NCBI RefSeq assembly: GCF_000517425.1
Contig: NZ_CP006569.1
Span: 930,001 to 994,000, forward strand
Source: Sodalis praecaptivus
GTDB lineage: Bacteria > Pseudomonadota > Gammaproteobacteria > Enterobacterales > Enterobacteriaceae
DNA length: 64,000 nt
Direction: 5' to 3'
Of this stretch, positions 18,963-29,239 are shown piece by piece. The first letter of the stretch is position 1; each line of letters starts with the position of its first letter. A program made the translations under genes and the position numbers. A model generated the notes under the pieces. The model had not been told where the DNA came from. It made no database searches and worked only from the letters and a program-made list of their open reading frames with translations.

Positions 18963-21900
18963 ATGTTTACCGTTTATCATTCCAACCAGCTGGATCTGCT
19001 TAAGACCCTTACCGCCGCGCTGATTGCGGGCAGGCCGCTGCGCGATCCCTTCCAGCCGGAAGTGATTCTGGTGCAAAGCAACGGTATGGCGCAGTGGATG
19101 CAGATGGAGTTGGCGGCACACTTCGGCATTGCGGCCAACATTGACTTTCCTCTGCCGGCCAGCTTTATCTGGCAGATGTTCACCCGCGTCCTGCCCGATA
19201 TTCCTGACGAAAGCGCATTTGCCAAATCGGCGATGACCTGGCGGCTGATGACGCTGCTGCCGCGTCTGTGCCAGCAGGCGGATTTTGCGGCGATAAGCGA
19301 GTATCTGCGCGATGACGATGATAAGCGTAAAGTGTTCCAGTTTGCTGCCCGGGTGGCGGATCTCTTCGACCAATATTTGGTATATCGTCCCGACTGGCTG
19401 GAAAGCTGGCAGCGGGGTGAAACGATCGACGATTTAGGCGAGGCCCAGCGCTGGCAGGCCCCCTTGTGGCGGGCGCTGATGGCGGAGACGGAACGGGCGG
19501 GGCAGCCGCTGTGGCACCGCGCCAATCTCTATCAGCGTTTTATCCAGACCTTGACGCAAAGCCAGACGCGGCCGCCTGGCTTGCCCGATAGAGTGTTCAT
19601 CTGCGGCATCTCAGCGCTGCCCCCCACTTACCTGCAGGCGCTTCAGGCGTTGGGGCGCCATATCGACATCCATCTGCTGTTCACCAATCCCTGCCGCTAT
19701 TACTGGGGGGATATCCGCGATCGCGCTTTTCTGGCGCGGCTGCTGCACCGCCGTCGCCGACATTATCAGCAGCAGACGGAGCAGGCGCTGTTTCGGCGCC
19801 CCGAACAGGCCGCCGCGCTATTCGACGCGCTGGGGGAGCAGCAAACAGGCAACCCGCTGCTGGCCTCCTGGGGCAAACAGGGGCGCGATAATCTTTACCT
19901 GCTGGCCCAGATGGACGGCATTGCCGAGGTAAATGCATTTGTTGAGCCGGCGGGTGATAACCTGCTAAGCCTGGTGCAGCGCGATATCCTGGCCCTTGAG
20001 GATCACGCGGTGATTGGCATGGACGGTGAAACGCTCACCCAGGGCGGCGGTAAGCGGCCGCTGCGGCTGGATGACCGCTCGCTGAGCCTGCATGTCTGCC
20101 ATAGTCCGCAGCGGGAAGTGGAAGTGCTGCACGACAGCCTGCTGGCGATGATAGCGGAAGACCCGACGCTGCGCCCGCGCGACGTGATTGTCATGGTGGC
20201 CGATATCGACCGTTATACGCCGGCAATCCAGGCGGTGTTCGGCAGTGCCGGCGGCGAGCGCTACCTGCCGTTTGCCATTTCCGACAGGCGCGCGCGGCAT
20301 CTCCATCCTGTTTTGCCGGCGTTTCTCAGCCTGCTGGAATTACCGCGCAGCCGCTTTGCCGCCGAGCAGGTGCTGGCGTTGCTGGAAGTGCCGGCGCTGG
20401 CGGCCCGCTTCGCCATTGATGAGCAGGGGCTTCAACTGCTGCGCCTATGGGTGGCGGAGTCCGGCATTCGCTGGGGGCTGGACGATGATACGCTGCGCGA
20501 ACTGATGCTGCCCGCCACCGGCCAGCATACTTGGCAATTTGGTTTGACCCGCATGCTGCTGGGCTATGCGATGGACAGCGAGAGCGGCGATTGGCAGGGC
20601 ATTTTGCCCTACGACGAATCCAGCGGCTTGATAGCCGGTCTGGTCGGCCAACTGGCTGAGCTGTTGATGCGGCTGCGCCATTGGCGCGACCGACTTGCCC
20701 AGCCCCGCGCCCTTGACGCCTGGCTTGGCTGCGCCCGCGAAATGATCGAGGATTTCTTTGCCCCCGACGCCGAGGCGGAAGCGGCGCTGGCGCTGCTGGA
20801 AAATCAATGGCAGCAGGTGCTGCAATGCGGTTTGCAGGTGGGATATGACCAGCCGGTGCCGGTGACGCTGCTGCAAGACGAGCTGGCCGCGCGGCTGGAT
20901 CAGGAGCGGGTCAGCCAGCGCTTTCTGGCCGGCACCATCAACTTTTGTACGCTGATGCCAATGCGCTCAATTCCGTTTCGGGTGGTCTGCCTGCTGGGTA
21001 TGAACGACGGCGTTTATCCGCGCACGCTGCCGCCGGCGGGGTTCGACCTGATGGCGCAGCAGCCACAGCGCGGCGATCGCAGCCGGCGCGACGATGACCG
21101 CTATCTGTTCCTGGAGGCGCTGTTATCCGCGCAGCAGCGGTTGTATATCAGTTTTATCGGCCGTGCCATTCAGGATAATACGCCGCGTTATCCGTCGGTG
21201 CTGGTAAGCGAGTTGAGCGATTATATTGCGCAAAGCTTCCATTTACCCGGCGACGAGCATGCCGATGCCGAGAGTAGCGCTGACCGGGTGCGCGCGCATC
21301 TGTGGCAGTGGCATAGCCGCATGCCTTTCGCGCCGGAGAATTTTCTGCCCGGCAGCGAGTCCCAAAGCTTCGCCGACGAGTGGCTGCCGGCCGCCGGCGC
21401 CGAGGGCGAGCCGCAGCCGGATTTTGTCGCGCCGTTGACGGCGCCGCCCTGCGAAGCGCTGGCGCTGGATGAGCTGCTGCGCTTTTATCGCCACCCGGTG
21501 CGCGCCTGGTTTGTGCAGCGCCTGGCAGTCTCCTTTCACCAAACCTCCCTTGAGCTGGCGGCTGATGAACCCTTTGTCATCGACGGTCTGACCCGCTATC
21601 AGCTCAATGACCGGCTGGTGAATGCCCTTATCGACGGGGACAGCACCGATCGGCTGTTCCGCCAGGTGCGCGCCGCCGGCCTGTTGCCTTATGGCGCGTT
21701 CGGCGAGCTGTATTGGGCCAAGCAGTGCCAGGAGATGACCGCGCTCTCTGAGCAGGTGCGGACGTGGCGATTGCCGGAAACGCACAGTGTTGAGGTCTTT
21801 TTGACGCTGGACGCGGTGACGCTCTCCGGCTGGCTGCCGCGGGTCCAGGCGAATGGCTTGCTGCGCTGGCGTCCCGGCACGCTGTCGGCCCGGGACGGGC

Positions 21901-22367
21901 TGCTGCTGTGGGTAGAGCACCTGGCCTACTGCGCCATGGGCGGCGAAGGCGAGAGCCGGATGTTCGGTACGCGCGGCGAGTGGCATTTCGCGCCGCTGCC
22001 CGCCTGCCGGGCGAAAGCGTTTTTACTTTCGCTGGTTTCCGGCTACTGTCAGGGTATGGCGTCGCCGCTGCTGCTGTTACCCCGCGCGGGTGGCGCATGG
22101 CTAAGCCAGTGTTACGACCCGGTAACGCAGAGCATCGACCGCGACGAGAGCCGGCAGCGGCAGGCCCGTGATAAACTTATCCAGGCTTGGCAGGGGAATG
22201 GCCATGTTCCCGGCGAAGGCGAGGATCCGTATCTGCAGCGGTTGATGCGTCAGCTGGAGGAACAACATATTGAGGCGATTATATCGGCCGCTGAACGGTA
22301 TTTGCTGCCACCCTTTATGTTCAATCTGGCGCAGAGCGAGCCGGCGAAACGCGAAAAGAAAGCCTGA
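18963..22367 (+). CDS. recC: Exodeoxyribonuclease V subunit gamma, RecC
   Basis: The RecBCD subunit that splits the duplex and scans for Chi. It has 1134 residues (E. coli 1122). The N-terminus MFTVYHSNQLDLLKTL and the inactive helicase-like domains (VQSNGMAQWMQMELAAHFGIAANIDFPLPASFIW; LTLMPMRSIPFRVVCLLGMNDGVYPR-like residues around 660) are those of RecC, and the nuclease-like C-terminal region follows. GAGG-type residues (GGCGAGGAGTTT) precede the ATG. It is separated from ppdC by 86 bp and from ptrA by 128 bp; the order recC-ptrA-recB-recD is the enterobacterial one. Confidence 0.97.
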   Translation: MFTVYHSNQLDLLKTLTAALIAGRPLRDPFQPEVILVQSNGMAQWMQMELAAHFGIAANIDFPLPASFIWQMFTRVLPDIPDESAFAKSAMTWRLMTLLPRLCQQADFAAISEYLRDDDDKRKVFQFAARVADLFDQYLVYRPDWLESWQRGETIDDLGEAQRWQAPLWRALMAETERAGQPLWHRANLYQRFIQTLTQSQTRPPGLPDRVFICGISALPPTYLQALQALGRHIDIHLLFTNPCRYYWGDIRDRAFLARLLHRRRRHYQQQTEQALFRRPEQAAALFDALGEQQTGNPLLASWGKQGRDNLYLLAQMDGIAEVNAFVEPAGDNLLSLVQRDILALEDHAVIGMDGETLTQGGGKRPLRLDDRSLSLHVCHSPQREVEVLHDSLLAMIAEDPTLRPRDVIVMVADIDRYTPAIQAVFGSAGGERYLPFAISDRRARHLHPVLPAFLSLLELPRSRFAAEQVLALLEVPALAARFAIDEQGLQLLRLWVAESGIRWGLDDDTLRELMLPATGQHTWQFGLTRMLLGYAMDSESGDWQGILPYDESSGLIAGLVGQLAELLMRLRHWRDRLAQPRALDAWLGCAREMIEDFFAPDAEAEAALALLENQWQQVLQCGLQVGYDQPVPVTLLQDELAARLDQERVSQRFLAGTINFCTLMPMRSIPFRVVCLLGMNDGVYPRTLPPAGFDLMAQQPQRGDRSRRDDDRYLFLEALLSAQQRLYISFIGRAIQDNTPRYPSVLVSELSDYIAQSFHLPGDEHADAESSADRVRAHLWQWHSRMPFAPENFLPGSESQSFADEWLPAAGAEGEPQPDFVAPLTAPPCEALALDELLRFYRHPVRAWFVQRLAVSFHQTSLELAADEPFVIDGLTRYQLNDRLVNALIDGDSTDRLFRQVRAAGLLPYGAFGELYWAKQCQEMTALSEQVRTWRLPETHSVEVFLTLDAVTLSGWLPRVQANGLLRWRPGTLSARDGLLLWVEHLAYCAMGGEGESRMFGTRGEWHFAPLPACRAKAFLLSLVSGYCQGMASPLLLLPRAGGAWLSQCYDPVTQSIDRDESRQRQARDKLIQAWQGNGHVPGEGEDPYLQRLMRQLEEQHIEAIISAAERYLLPPFMFNLAQSEPAKREKKA

Positions 22368-22495
22368 GGCAAGCGTCCGGTGCGCCGCCTCGGCGACGGC
22401 GGCAAGCGCAGTGATGTGGTTATCTTGCACGTATGTGTCACTTAAAAAAAGACTGTGGTCAGGAACGGCCCGGAAGGCAGCTATCGGAGAGTGGA

Positions 22496-25417
22496 ATGTT
22501 GAAACTGGTTAACGGGTTATTGGGTTTCGCACTGTTTTTTTTGAGCACGGCGGCGCCAGGATGGGCGCAAAGCGGATGGCAACCGGTGCCAGAAGCCATC
22601 CACAAGAGCAGTCAAGATCCCCGCCACTATCAGGCCATCCGGCTGGATAACGGCATGACGGTGCTGTTGGTGAGCGATAAAGAAGCGGTCAAGTCGCTTG
22701 CGGCGGTGGCCGTGCCGGTAGGGTCACTGGAGAATCCGCACAATCAGCTTGGCCTGGCCCACTATCTGGAGCATATGATCCTGATGGGGTCGCGCCATTA
22801 TCCAGAGCCGGAAAATCTTTCGGAATTCCTGAAAAAGCACGGCGGCGATCATAATGCCAGCACCGCGTCCTACAGAACGGCCTTTTATTTGGAGGTGGAA
22901 AACGATGCGCTGCAGCCGGCCATCGACCGGCTGGCGGACGCTATCGCCGCACCGCGGCTGGATCCGGTTTACGCCGATAAGGAGCGCCATGCGGTGGATG
23001 CCGAGCTCAGAATGGCGCGCGCCAGCGACGGCCTGCGCATGGCGCAGATCCGGTCTGAAACCATGAATCCGGCTCACCCGGGTTCGCGCTTCTCAGGCGG
23101 CAATCTTGACACCTTGAGCGATAAGCCAGACAGCAAATTGCACGATGCGCTCCAGCATTTCTACAAACGTTATTATTCGGCCAACTTGATGGTAGCGGTC
23201 ATTTACAGCAATCAACCGCTGCCCGACATGGCGAAGCTGGCGGCCGCTACCTTTGGGCACATCGCCAACCACCGGGCGTCGGTGCCGCCCATCACCGTAC
23301 CGGCGGTGACCGCCGCGCAAACCGGTATTGTTATCCATTACCAGCCGGTCCAGCCGCGAAAGATGTTGCGCATCGAGTTTCCCATTGCCAACAACAGCGC
23401 CGCGTTTCGCAGCAAAACCGATACTTACATCAGCTATCTCATCGGCAACCGCAGCCCGGGAACCCTGGCGGACTGGCTGCAAAAAGAGGGGCTGGCGGAC
23501 GCTATCGACGCCGGCGCCGATCCCATGGTTAATCGCAACGGCGGGGTTTTCGCCATCGCCGCCTCCCTTTCCGACAAAGGGTATGCGCAGCGCGACCGGG
23601 TGGTGGCGGCCATTTTTGCCTATCTTTCATTGCTGCGGCATCAGGGGATTCAGCGCCACTATTTTGACGAGATAGCCCATGTGCTGGACCAGGATTTCCG
23701 TTTCCCGGTGATGACCCGCAATATGGACTATATCGAATGGCTGGTGGATTCCATGCTGCGGGTGCCGGTGCAACATGTGCTGGATGCCTCCTATCTGGCC
23801 GACCGCTACGATCCGGCCGCCATCGGCGCGCGCCTCGACGCCATGAAGCCGCAGCATGCCCGCGTCTGGTTCATCAGCCCGGACGCGCCGCACGACAAGA
23901 CCGCCTACTTTGTCGATGCCCCTTATCAAGTGAGTAAAATGACGCCGGTACAAATCGCCCGCTGGCGACACCTGGAGCGGGCCATCACGCTTTCGCTGCC
24001 GGCGCTTAATCCTTATATCGCCAACGATTTCAGCCTGATCCGCAGCGCGAATCATCCCGAACACCCTGAAACCCTCATCGACGAGCCGGGGCTACGGTTG
24101 CACTATATGCCGAGCCGCGCGTTTGCCGACGAGCCGCGTGCGGATATTACGTTGAATTTTCGCAATGCCGCGGCCATGGGCAGTGCACGTAATCAGGTGC
24201 TGTATTCGTTAAACGACTATCTTTCCAATCTTGAACTGGCGGAGCTGAGCAATCAGGCCTATGTGGGCGGCATCAGCTTTTCCTCTTACGTCAACAACGG
24301 TCTGACCATCAAGGCCAGCGGCTACACCCAGCGCTTGGTGCCGCTGGTGAATGCGCTGCTGGACCGCTATCTGGCGATAGCCCCGACGGCGCAGCAGCTA
24401 CAGCAGGCCAAGACCTGGTATCGCCAGCAGTTGGACGGTACGGATAAGAGCAAAGCCTACTCCCAAGCGATCATTCCGGCCAAGGTCCTCTCCGACATTC
24501 CCTATGTCGAGCGCGACGCGCGACGGGCGCTTATCGACGGCATTACGCTACAAGAGGTGATGGATTATCGCGCAACGCTTATCAAACCCACCGCGCTGGA
24601 CGTGCTGGTGGTGGGGAATCTGACCCCCGAGCGGGCGGAAACGCTGGCGCGTGGGCTGAAGGAACGCCTGGGGCTGACCGGCACCGACTGGCGGCGGGCC
24701 GATAAGGCCACCGTTAATGCTCCGCTGCGGGCGCTTATCCAGAAGCGGCTCGATAGCACCGATTCCGCCCTGGCGGCGGTCTATGTTCCCCTCGGTTATG
24801 ACCGTATCGAAGGAATGGCGTGCAGTTATCTGCTGTCGCAGATTGTCGAATCCTGGTTTTACAAGCAATTGCGTACCCAGGAGCAGCTGGGCTATGCCGT
24901 GTTTATGCTGCCTATTTTCGTCGGCGATCGGGCAGGCGTCGGGTTTGTACTGCAAAGCGGCCGCTATCAGCCGGCCTATCTTTACCAGCGCTATCTGGCG
25001 TTTTTCACTCAGGCCGGCCAGCGGCTGAACACGCTGGACCCGACGGATTTCGAGCAATACAAGCAAGGCGTAATAGCCCAGCTACAGCAGAAGCCCCAGA
25101 CGCTGGGCGAAGAGGTGGATCTCTATACCGGCGATCTGGATCGCGATAATATGCGCTTTGATACGCGCGCTCGTCTGATTGCCCGTTTGCGGACGCTGAC
25201 CCAGCCGCAGCTGAGCGATTATTTCCAGCGGGCGGTTATCAAGCAGCAGGGGCTGGCCCTGCTGTCGCAAATTTCCGGCGTCGGCGCGGGTAACGATACC
25301 GCCGATTACGCTCACCCCACCGGCTGGGATCTGTTTTCCGATGCGTCAGCGCTGCAACAGGCGCTGCCGGTGCAACCAAAGGAAGCCGATGGCGCTGATG
25401 ACCGCCGAGAGCCTTAA
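22496..25417 (+). CDS. ptrA: Protease III (pitrilysin) PtrA
   Basis: Periplasmic M16 zinc metalloprotease that degrades small peptides such as insulin. The ATG at 22496 gives 973 residues (E. coli 962) with a Sec signal peptide MLKLVNGLLGFALFFLSTAA-PGWAQ. The inverted zinc motif HYLEH lies at residues 89-93, and the third ligand Glu is in AVDAELRMA about 77 residues later. Four M16 half-domains follow in the usual order. An in-frame start 63 bases upstream would place polar residues before the signal and was rejected. Its 3' end overlaps the chosen recB start by 29 bp. Confidence 0.95.
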   Translation: MLKLVNGLLGFALFFLSTAAPGWAQSGWQPVPEAIHKSSQDPRHYQAIRLDNGMTVLLVSDKEAVKSLAAVAVPVGSLENPHNQLGLAHYLEHMILMGSRHYPEPENLSEFLKKHGGDHNASTASYRTAFYLEVENDALQPAIDRLADAIAAPRLDPVYADKERHAVDAELRMARASDGLRMAQIRSETMNPAHPGSRFSGGNLDTLSDKPDSKLHDALQHFYKRYYSANLMVAVIYSNQPLPDMAKLAAATFGHIANHRASVPPITVPAVTAAQTGIVIHYQPVQPRKMLRIEFPIANNSAAFRSKTDTYISYLIGNRSPGTLADWLQKEGLADAIDAGADPMVNRNGGVFAIAASLSDKGYAQRDRVVAAIFAYLSLLRHQGIQRHYFDEIAHVLDQDFRFPVMTRNMDYIEWLVDSMLRVPVQHVLDASYLADRYDPAAIGARLDAMKPQHARVWFISPDAPHDKTAYFVDAPYQVSKMTPVQIARWRHLERAITLSLPALNPYIANDFSLIRSANHPEHPETLIDEPGLRLHYMPSRAFADEPRADITLNFRNAAAMGSARNQVLYSLNDYLSNLELAELSNQAYVGGISFSSYVNNGLTIKASGYTQRLVPLVNALLDRYLAIAPTAQQLQQAKTWYRQQLDGTDKSKAYSQAIIPAKVLSDIPYVERDARRALIDGITLQEVMDYRATLIKPTALDVLVVGNLTPERAETLARGLKERLGLTGTDWRRADKATVNAPLRALIQKRLDSTDSALAAVYVPLGYDRIEGMACSYLLSQIVESWFYKQLRTQEQLGYAVFMLPIFVGDRAGVGFVLQSGRYQPAYLYQRYLAFFTQAGQRLNTLDPTDFEQYKQGVIAQLQQKPQTLGEEVDLYTGDLDRDNMRFDTRARLIARLRTLTQPQLSDYFQRAVIKQQGLALLSQISGVGAGNDTADYAHPTGWDLFSDASALQQALPVQPKEADGADDRREP

Positions 25418-28400
25418 CCCTCTCACGTTACCGCTACAGGGCGCCCGTCTCATCGAAGCGTCGGCGGGAACGGGAAAAACCTATACCCTGGCGGCGCTTT
25501 ACCTGCGGCTGCTGCTTGGGCTGGGCGGCGAGGCGGCGTACCCGCGGCCCTTGAGCGTGGAAGAAATATTGGTGGTGACCTTTACCGAGGCCGCCACCGA
25601 GGAGCTGCGCGGCCGTATCCGCGACAATATTCATCGGCTGCGGCTGGCCTGCGTGCGGGGTAAGAGTGAGGATCCGCTACTGGCGGCGCTGCTGGCGCAG
25701 CTCGGCTGTCTGCGGCTGGCCGCATTGCATCTGCTGGCGGCGGAGCGGCAGATGGACGAGGCGGCAATTTATACCATCCATGGCTTCTGCCAGCGCATGC
25801 TGAATCACAATGCTGTCGAATCCGGCATGTTATTTCAGCAAACCTTGCTGGAGGATGAATCGTTATTGCGCCAGCAGGTGAGCGCTGATTTCTGGCGCCG
25901 CCACTGCTATCCGTTGCCGCTGGACGTTGCGCGCATGGTGCAGCAGCACTGGGAGGGGCCGGAAAATCTGCTGGCGGAACTGCTGCCTTATCTTCAGGGC
26001 GAGCCGCCGGTGGTGCGTGATCCGCCCGATCTCAACGAGTCTATCCTGGCGCGTCATGGGCGCATCATTGCCGGCATTGAAGCGCTCAAGGCACACTGGC
26101 GCGCGGCGTCAGCGACGCTTAGGACGATGCTCGACGAGCATAAACTCGACCGTCGGGTGTATAGCAGCAAAAATCTGCCGACCTGGCTTGCGAAAGTCGA
26201 CCGCTGGGCGCGTGAGCCCACCGTGGATTATCAGGTGCCGGATGAGCTGGCGCGGTTTAAAAGCTCGGTGCTGGCGGAAAAAACGACCGCCGGGGAGCCG
26301 CCTCGACATGAACTGTTTGCCGCAGTGGAGGCCTTTTATCAGCAGAGGCTGTCGCTGCGCGAGCTGATTTTCGTCATGGCGCTGGCGGAAATGCGTCAGG
26401 CGCTGGAGCAGGAAAAAAGGCGGCGCGCGGAGATGGGGTTCGACGATTTGCTGAGTCGCCTGGACCGGGCGCTGGCCGGCGGTGGCGGTGAAGCCCTGGC
26501 CGCGTCGGTGCGCACGCGCTATCCGGTGGCGATGATCGATGAGTTTCAGGATACCGACCCGCAGCAGTACCGTATTTTCCGCCAAATTTACGGCGATCGG
26601 CCCTGCTGCGGCCTGCTGTTGATAGGCGACCCGAAACAGGCTATCTATGCATTTCGCGGCGCGGATATTTTCACCTATATGCGCGCCCGCAGTGAAGTGG
26701 ATGCTCACTATACCCTTGATAACAACTGGCGTTCCGCGCCGGGGATGATCAATGCGGTCAATCAACTGTTCCAAAGCTTGCCGGCGCCGTTTATTTTCAA
26801 TGATATTCCCTTTTTGCCGGTGGCGTCTGCCGCGGGCAATGCCGACCTGCGGCTGGTGGTGCGGCATCAGCCTCAGCCGGCGCTGCGCGTCTGGCTACAG
26901 CCGGGCGCCGGTGTAGGCATAAGCGAGTACCAACAATGCATGGCGCGCCAGTGTGCCGCCACCATTCGCGACTGGCTTTACGCCGCGCGCCAAGGCGAAG
27001 CCTGGCTTGAAGGGCGTCGGGGCCGTCAGCCGCTGCAGGCGTCGGATATTACGGTACTGGTGCGCAACCGCAACGAAGCGGCGCTGATACGCGACGCGCT
27101 GGCGGCGCTGATGATCCCGGCGGTGTATCTCTCCAACCGGGACAGCGTTTTCGAGACGCCCGAGGCGCGCGAACTGCAATGGATCCTCCAGGCGGTGTTG
27201 ACGCCGGAGAAGGATACCGCGCTGCGCCGCGCGCTGGCCACCGGGCTGCTGGGTTTTGATGCCGCGACTATTGATGCGCTGAATAACGATGAACGCCGCT
27301 GGGAGCAGCGGGTTGAAGAGTTTGCCGACTATCGCCAGCGCTGGCAAAAAACCGGCGTACTCCCGATGCTGCGTCAAATGATGATAAACCATCGCATCGC
27401 GGAAAACCTGTTGGCAAGTCAGGGGGGCGAACGCCGGCTGACTGACGTACTGCATTTGGGAGAACTGCTACAGGAAGCCTCGACGCAACTGGAGAACGAA
27501 TTTGCGCTGGTCCGCTGGCTGGCGCTGCAAGTGGAATCCCCTAATCCACAGGCGACGAATCAGCAATTGCGGCTGGAAAGCGATCGTCATCTGGTGCAAA
27601 TCATTACGGTGCATAAATCCAAAGGTCTGGAGTTCCCGCTGGTGTTCCTGCCGTTCGCGGCCGATTTTCGCGTGCAAAAGCGGCCGCTGTTTCACGATCG
27701 CCAGGCGTACGGAGCCTGGCTGGATCTCAGCGCGGCGCAAGAGAGTTTACGGCTGGCGGAGGAAGAGCGGCTGGCGGAAGATTTGCGTCTGTTTTACGTG
27801 GCGCTAACGCGTTCTATCTACCATTGCAGTCTGGGCATCGCACCGTTGTATCGCGGCAGCCGCAAAAAAACCGGCGCCAGCGATCTGCATTTGAGCGCAC
27901 CCGGTTACCTGATTCAGCAGGGGCAGGATGGCGATGCGGATGAGCTGCACGATCGGCTGGTAGCGCTGGTGGCGCGCGCCGACGGCGATATTGCCCTGTG
28001 CGAGGCGCAGGCCGAACCGGCGCAACCGCTGAGACCCGCCCCCGAGCCCGCTCCCGCGCTAAGCGCCCGCAACTGGCCCGCGCCGCCGCGCGATCCCTGG
28101 CGGGTCACGAGCTATTCCGGTCTGCAACGGCACGGCAGCTCGGCGGTGATGGAGCTGCAACCGCGGTTGGACGTAGATGCCGCGGGGGAGGGCGGGCAGC
28201 AGGAAAGGCTACAGTTGACGCCGCATACCTTTCCGCGCGGCGCGTCGCCGGGGACGTTTTTGCACGGTCTATTTGAAACGTTGGATTTCAACCGGCCGTT
28301 GGACCCGCAGTGCCTGAGCGAGCAGTTGGCGCAGCAGGGCATCGACGCCGTTTGGCTGCCGGTGCTAACGCACTGGATGGAGAGCATTATCGCCATGCCG

Positions 28401-28949
28401 CTGGATGGCGGGTCGCTTTCTCTCGCGCATCTGGCGCCCGACAGCCGCCTTGCTGAATTGCCGTTTTATCTGCCTATCGATGCGGTGGTGCAGGCGCGCG
28501 ATCTGGATCTGCTCTGCAAGCGCTACGATCCGCTTTCGGCACGCTGCCCACCGCTGGATTTTCCGCAGGTCAAAGGGATGCTGAAAGGATTTATCGACCT
28601 GGTTTTCCGCTGGCAAGGCCGTTATTACCTGCTGGACTATAAATCCAACTGGTTGGGGGAGGAGAGTGCCGCCTACACCTTGCCGGCGATGGAGCAGGCG
28701 ATGATCGCCCATCGTTATGAGTTGCAGTACCAGCTTTATACGCTGGCGCTGCATCGCTTTTTGCGCCACCGCCTGGTGGATTATGATTACCAGCGCGATT
28801 TCGGCGGGGTATATTATCTGTTTCTGCGCGGCATCGACGCAGCGCAACCGGGTAATGGCGTGTTCCATTGCCGGCCGGACATGGCCTTAATCGACGGACT
28901 AGACCGCTTATTTACCGGCGAAACGCGGCCGGCGGCGCAAAGCGGCTGA
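25389..28949 (+). CDS. recB: Exodeoxyribonuclease V subunit beta, RecB
   Basis: RecBCD helicase-nuclease with 3'-5' translocase and the only nuclease domain of the complex, and the RecA-loading surface. It has 1186 residues (E. coli 1180). Walker A is ASAGTGKT at about 24-31; DEFQDTDPQQYRIF is the helicase motif II; the nuclease site LLDYKSNW places Asp1083 and Lys1085 as catalytic residues. The ATG at 25389 has AGGA six bases upstream. The C-terminal tail TRPAAQSG is copied, in modified form, three times downstream in the recB-recD spacer. In E. coli recB and recD are directly joined, which is not the case here. Confidence 0.97.
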   Translation: MALMTAESLNPLTLPLQGARLIEASAGTGKTYTLAALYLRLLLGLGGEAAYPRPLSVEEILVVTFTEAATEELRGRIRDNIHRLRLACVRGKSEDPLLAALLAQLGCLRLAALHLLAAERQMDEAAIYTIHGFCQRMLNHNAVESGMLFQQTLLEDESLLRQQVSADFWRRHCYPLPLDVARMVQQHWEGPENLLAELLPYLQGEPPVVRDPPDLNESILARHGRIIAGIEALKAHWRAASATLRTMLDEHKLDRRVYSSKNLPTWLAKVDRWAREPTVDYQVPDELARFKSSVLAEKTTAGEPPRHELFAAVEAFYQQRLSLRELIFVMALAEMRQALEQEKRRRAEMGFDDLLSRLDRALAGGGGEALAASVRTRYPVAMIDEFQDTDPQQYRIFRQIYGDRPCCGLLLIGDPKQAIYAFRGADIFTYMRARSEVDAHYTLDNNWRSAPGMINAVNQLFQSLPAPFIFNDIPFLPVASAAGNADLRLVVRHQPQPALRVWLQPGAGVGISEYQQCMARQCAATIRDWLYAARQGEAWLEGRRGRQPLQASDITVLVRNRNEAALIRDALAALMIPAVYLSNRDSVFETPEARELQWILQAVLTPEKDTALRRALATGLLGFDAATIDALNNDERRWEQRVEEFADYRQRWQKTGVLPMLRQMMINHRIAENLLASQGGERRLTDVLHLGELLQEASTQLENEFALVRWLALQVESPNPQATNQQLRLESDRHLVQIITVHKSKGLEFPLVFLPFAADFRVQKRPLFHDRQAYGAWLDLSAAQESLRLAEEERLAEDLRLFYVALTRSIYHCSLGIAPLYRGSRKKTGASDLHLSAPGYLIQQGQDGDADELHDRLVALVARADGDIALCEAQAEPAQPLRPAPEPAPALSARNWPAPPRDPWRVTSYSGLQRHGSSAVMELQPRLDVDAAGEGGQQERLQLTPHTFPRGASPGTFLHGLFETLDFNRPLDPQCLSEQLAQQGIDAVWLPVLTHWMESIIAMPLDGGSLSLAHLAPDSRLAELPFYLPIDAVVQARDLDLLCKRYDPLSARCPPLDFPQVKGMLKGFIDLVFRWQGRYYLLDYKSNWLGEESAAYTLPAMEQAMIAHRYELQYQLYTLALHRFLRHRLVDYDYQRDFGGVYYLFLRGIDAAQPGNGVFHCRPDMALIDGLDRLFTGETRPAAQSG

Positions 28950-29222
28950 CGAAGGAAGCTTGTCGATGGAAAACATTGTTGCCGAGGCGCTACGGTTGCT
29001 CAGCGCCGACGCGCGGTCGGCGGCGGCGCAAAGCGGCTAACGAAAGAAGCTTGTCGATGGAAAACATTGTTGCCGAGGCGCTACGGTTGCTCAGCGCCGA
29101 AGCGTGGTCGGCGGCGGCGCAAAGCGGCTGACGAAGGAAGCTTGTCGATGGAAAACATTGTTGCCGAGGCGCTACGGTTGCTCAGCGCCGACGCGCGGTC
29201 GGCGGCGGTGCAAAGCGGCTAA
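28950..29222 (+). repeat. 91-bp triplication of the recB-recD junction, each copy with a 24-codon mini-ORF
   Basis: Three tandem 91-bp units occupy 28950-29040, 29041-29131 and 29132-29222. Each reads: a GAARGAAG ribosome-site-like sequence, ATG, a copy of the recD start (MENIVAEALRL; RecD itself starts MEEILAEAQRL), then a copy of the recB end (SAAAQSG) and a stop codon. The mini-ORFs run 28966-29040, 29057-29131 and 29148-29222 and encode 24 residues each, for example MENIVAEALRLLSADARS then AAAQSG. They differ at four positions or fewer per copy. The period of 91 puts successive copies in different frames, so no fusion to recD is possible. See findings. Confidence 0.95.
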
Positions 29223-29239
29223 CGCAGGAGACTTTATAG

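Noticed and set aside
19681-22441. Antisense frames within recC considered as possible genes
   Set aside because: recC is full length and conserved; no promoter or ribosome site supports the antisense frames.
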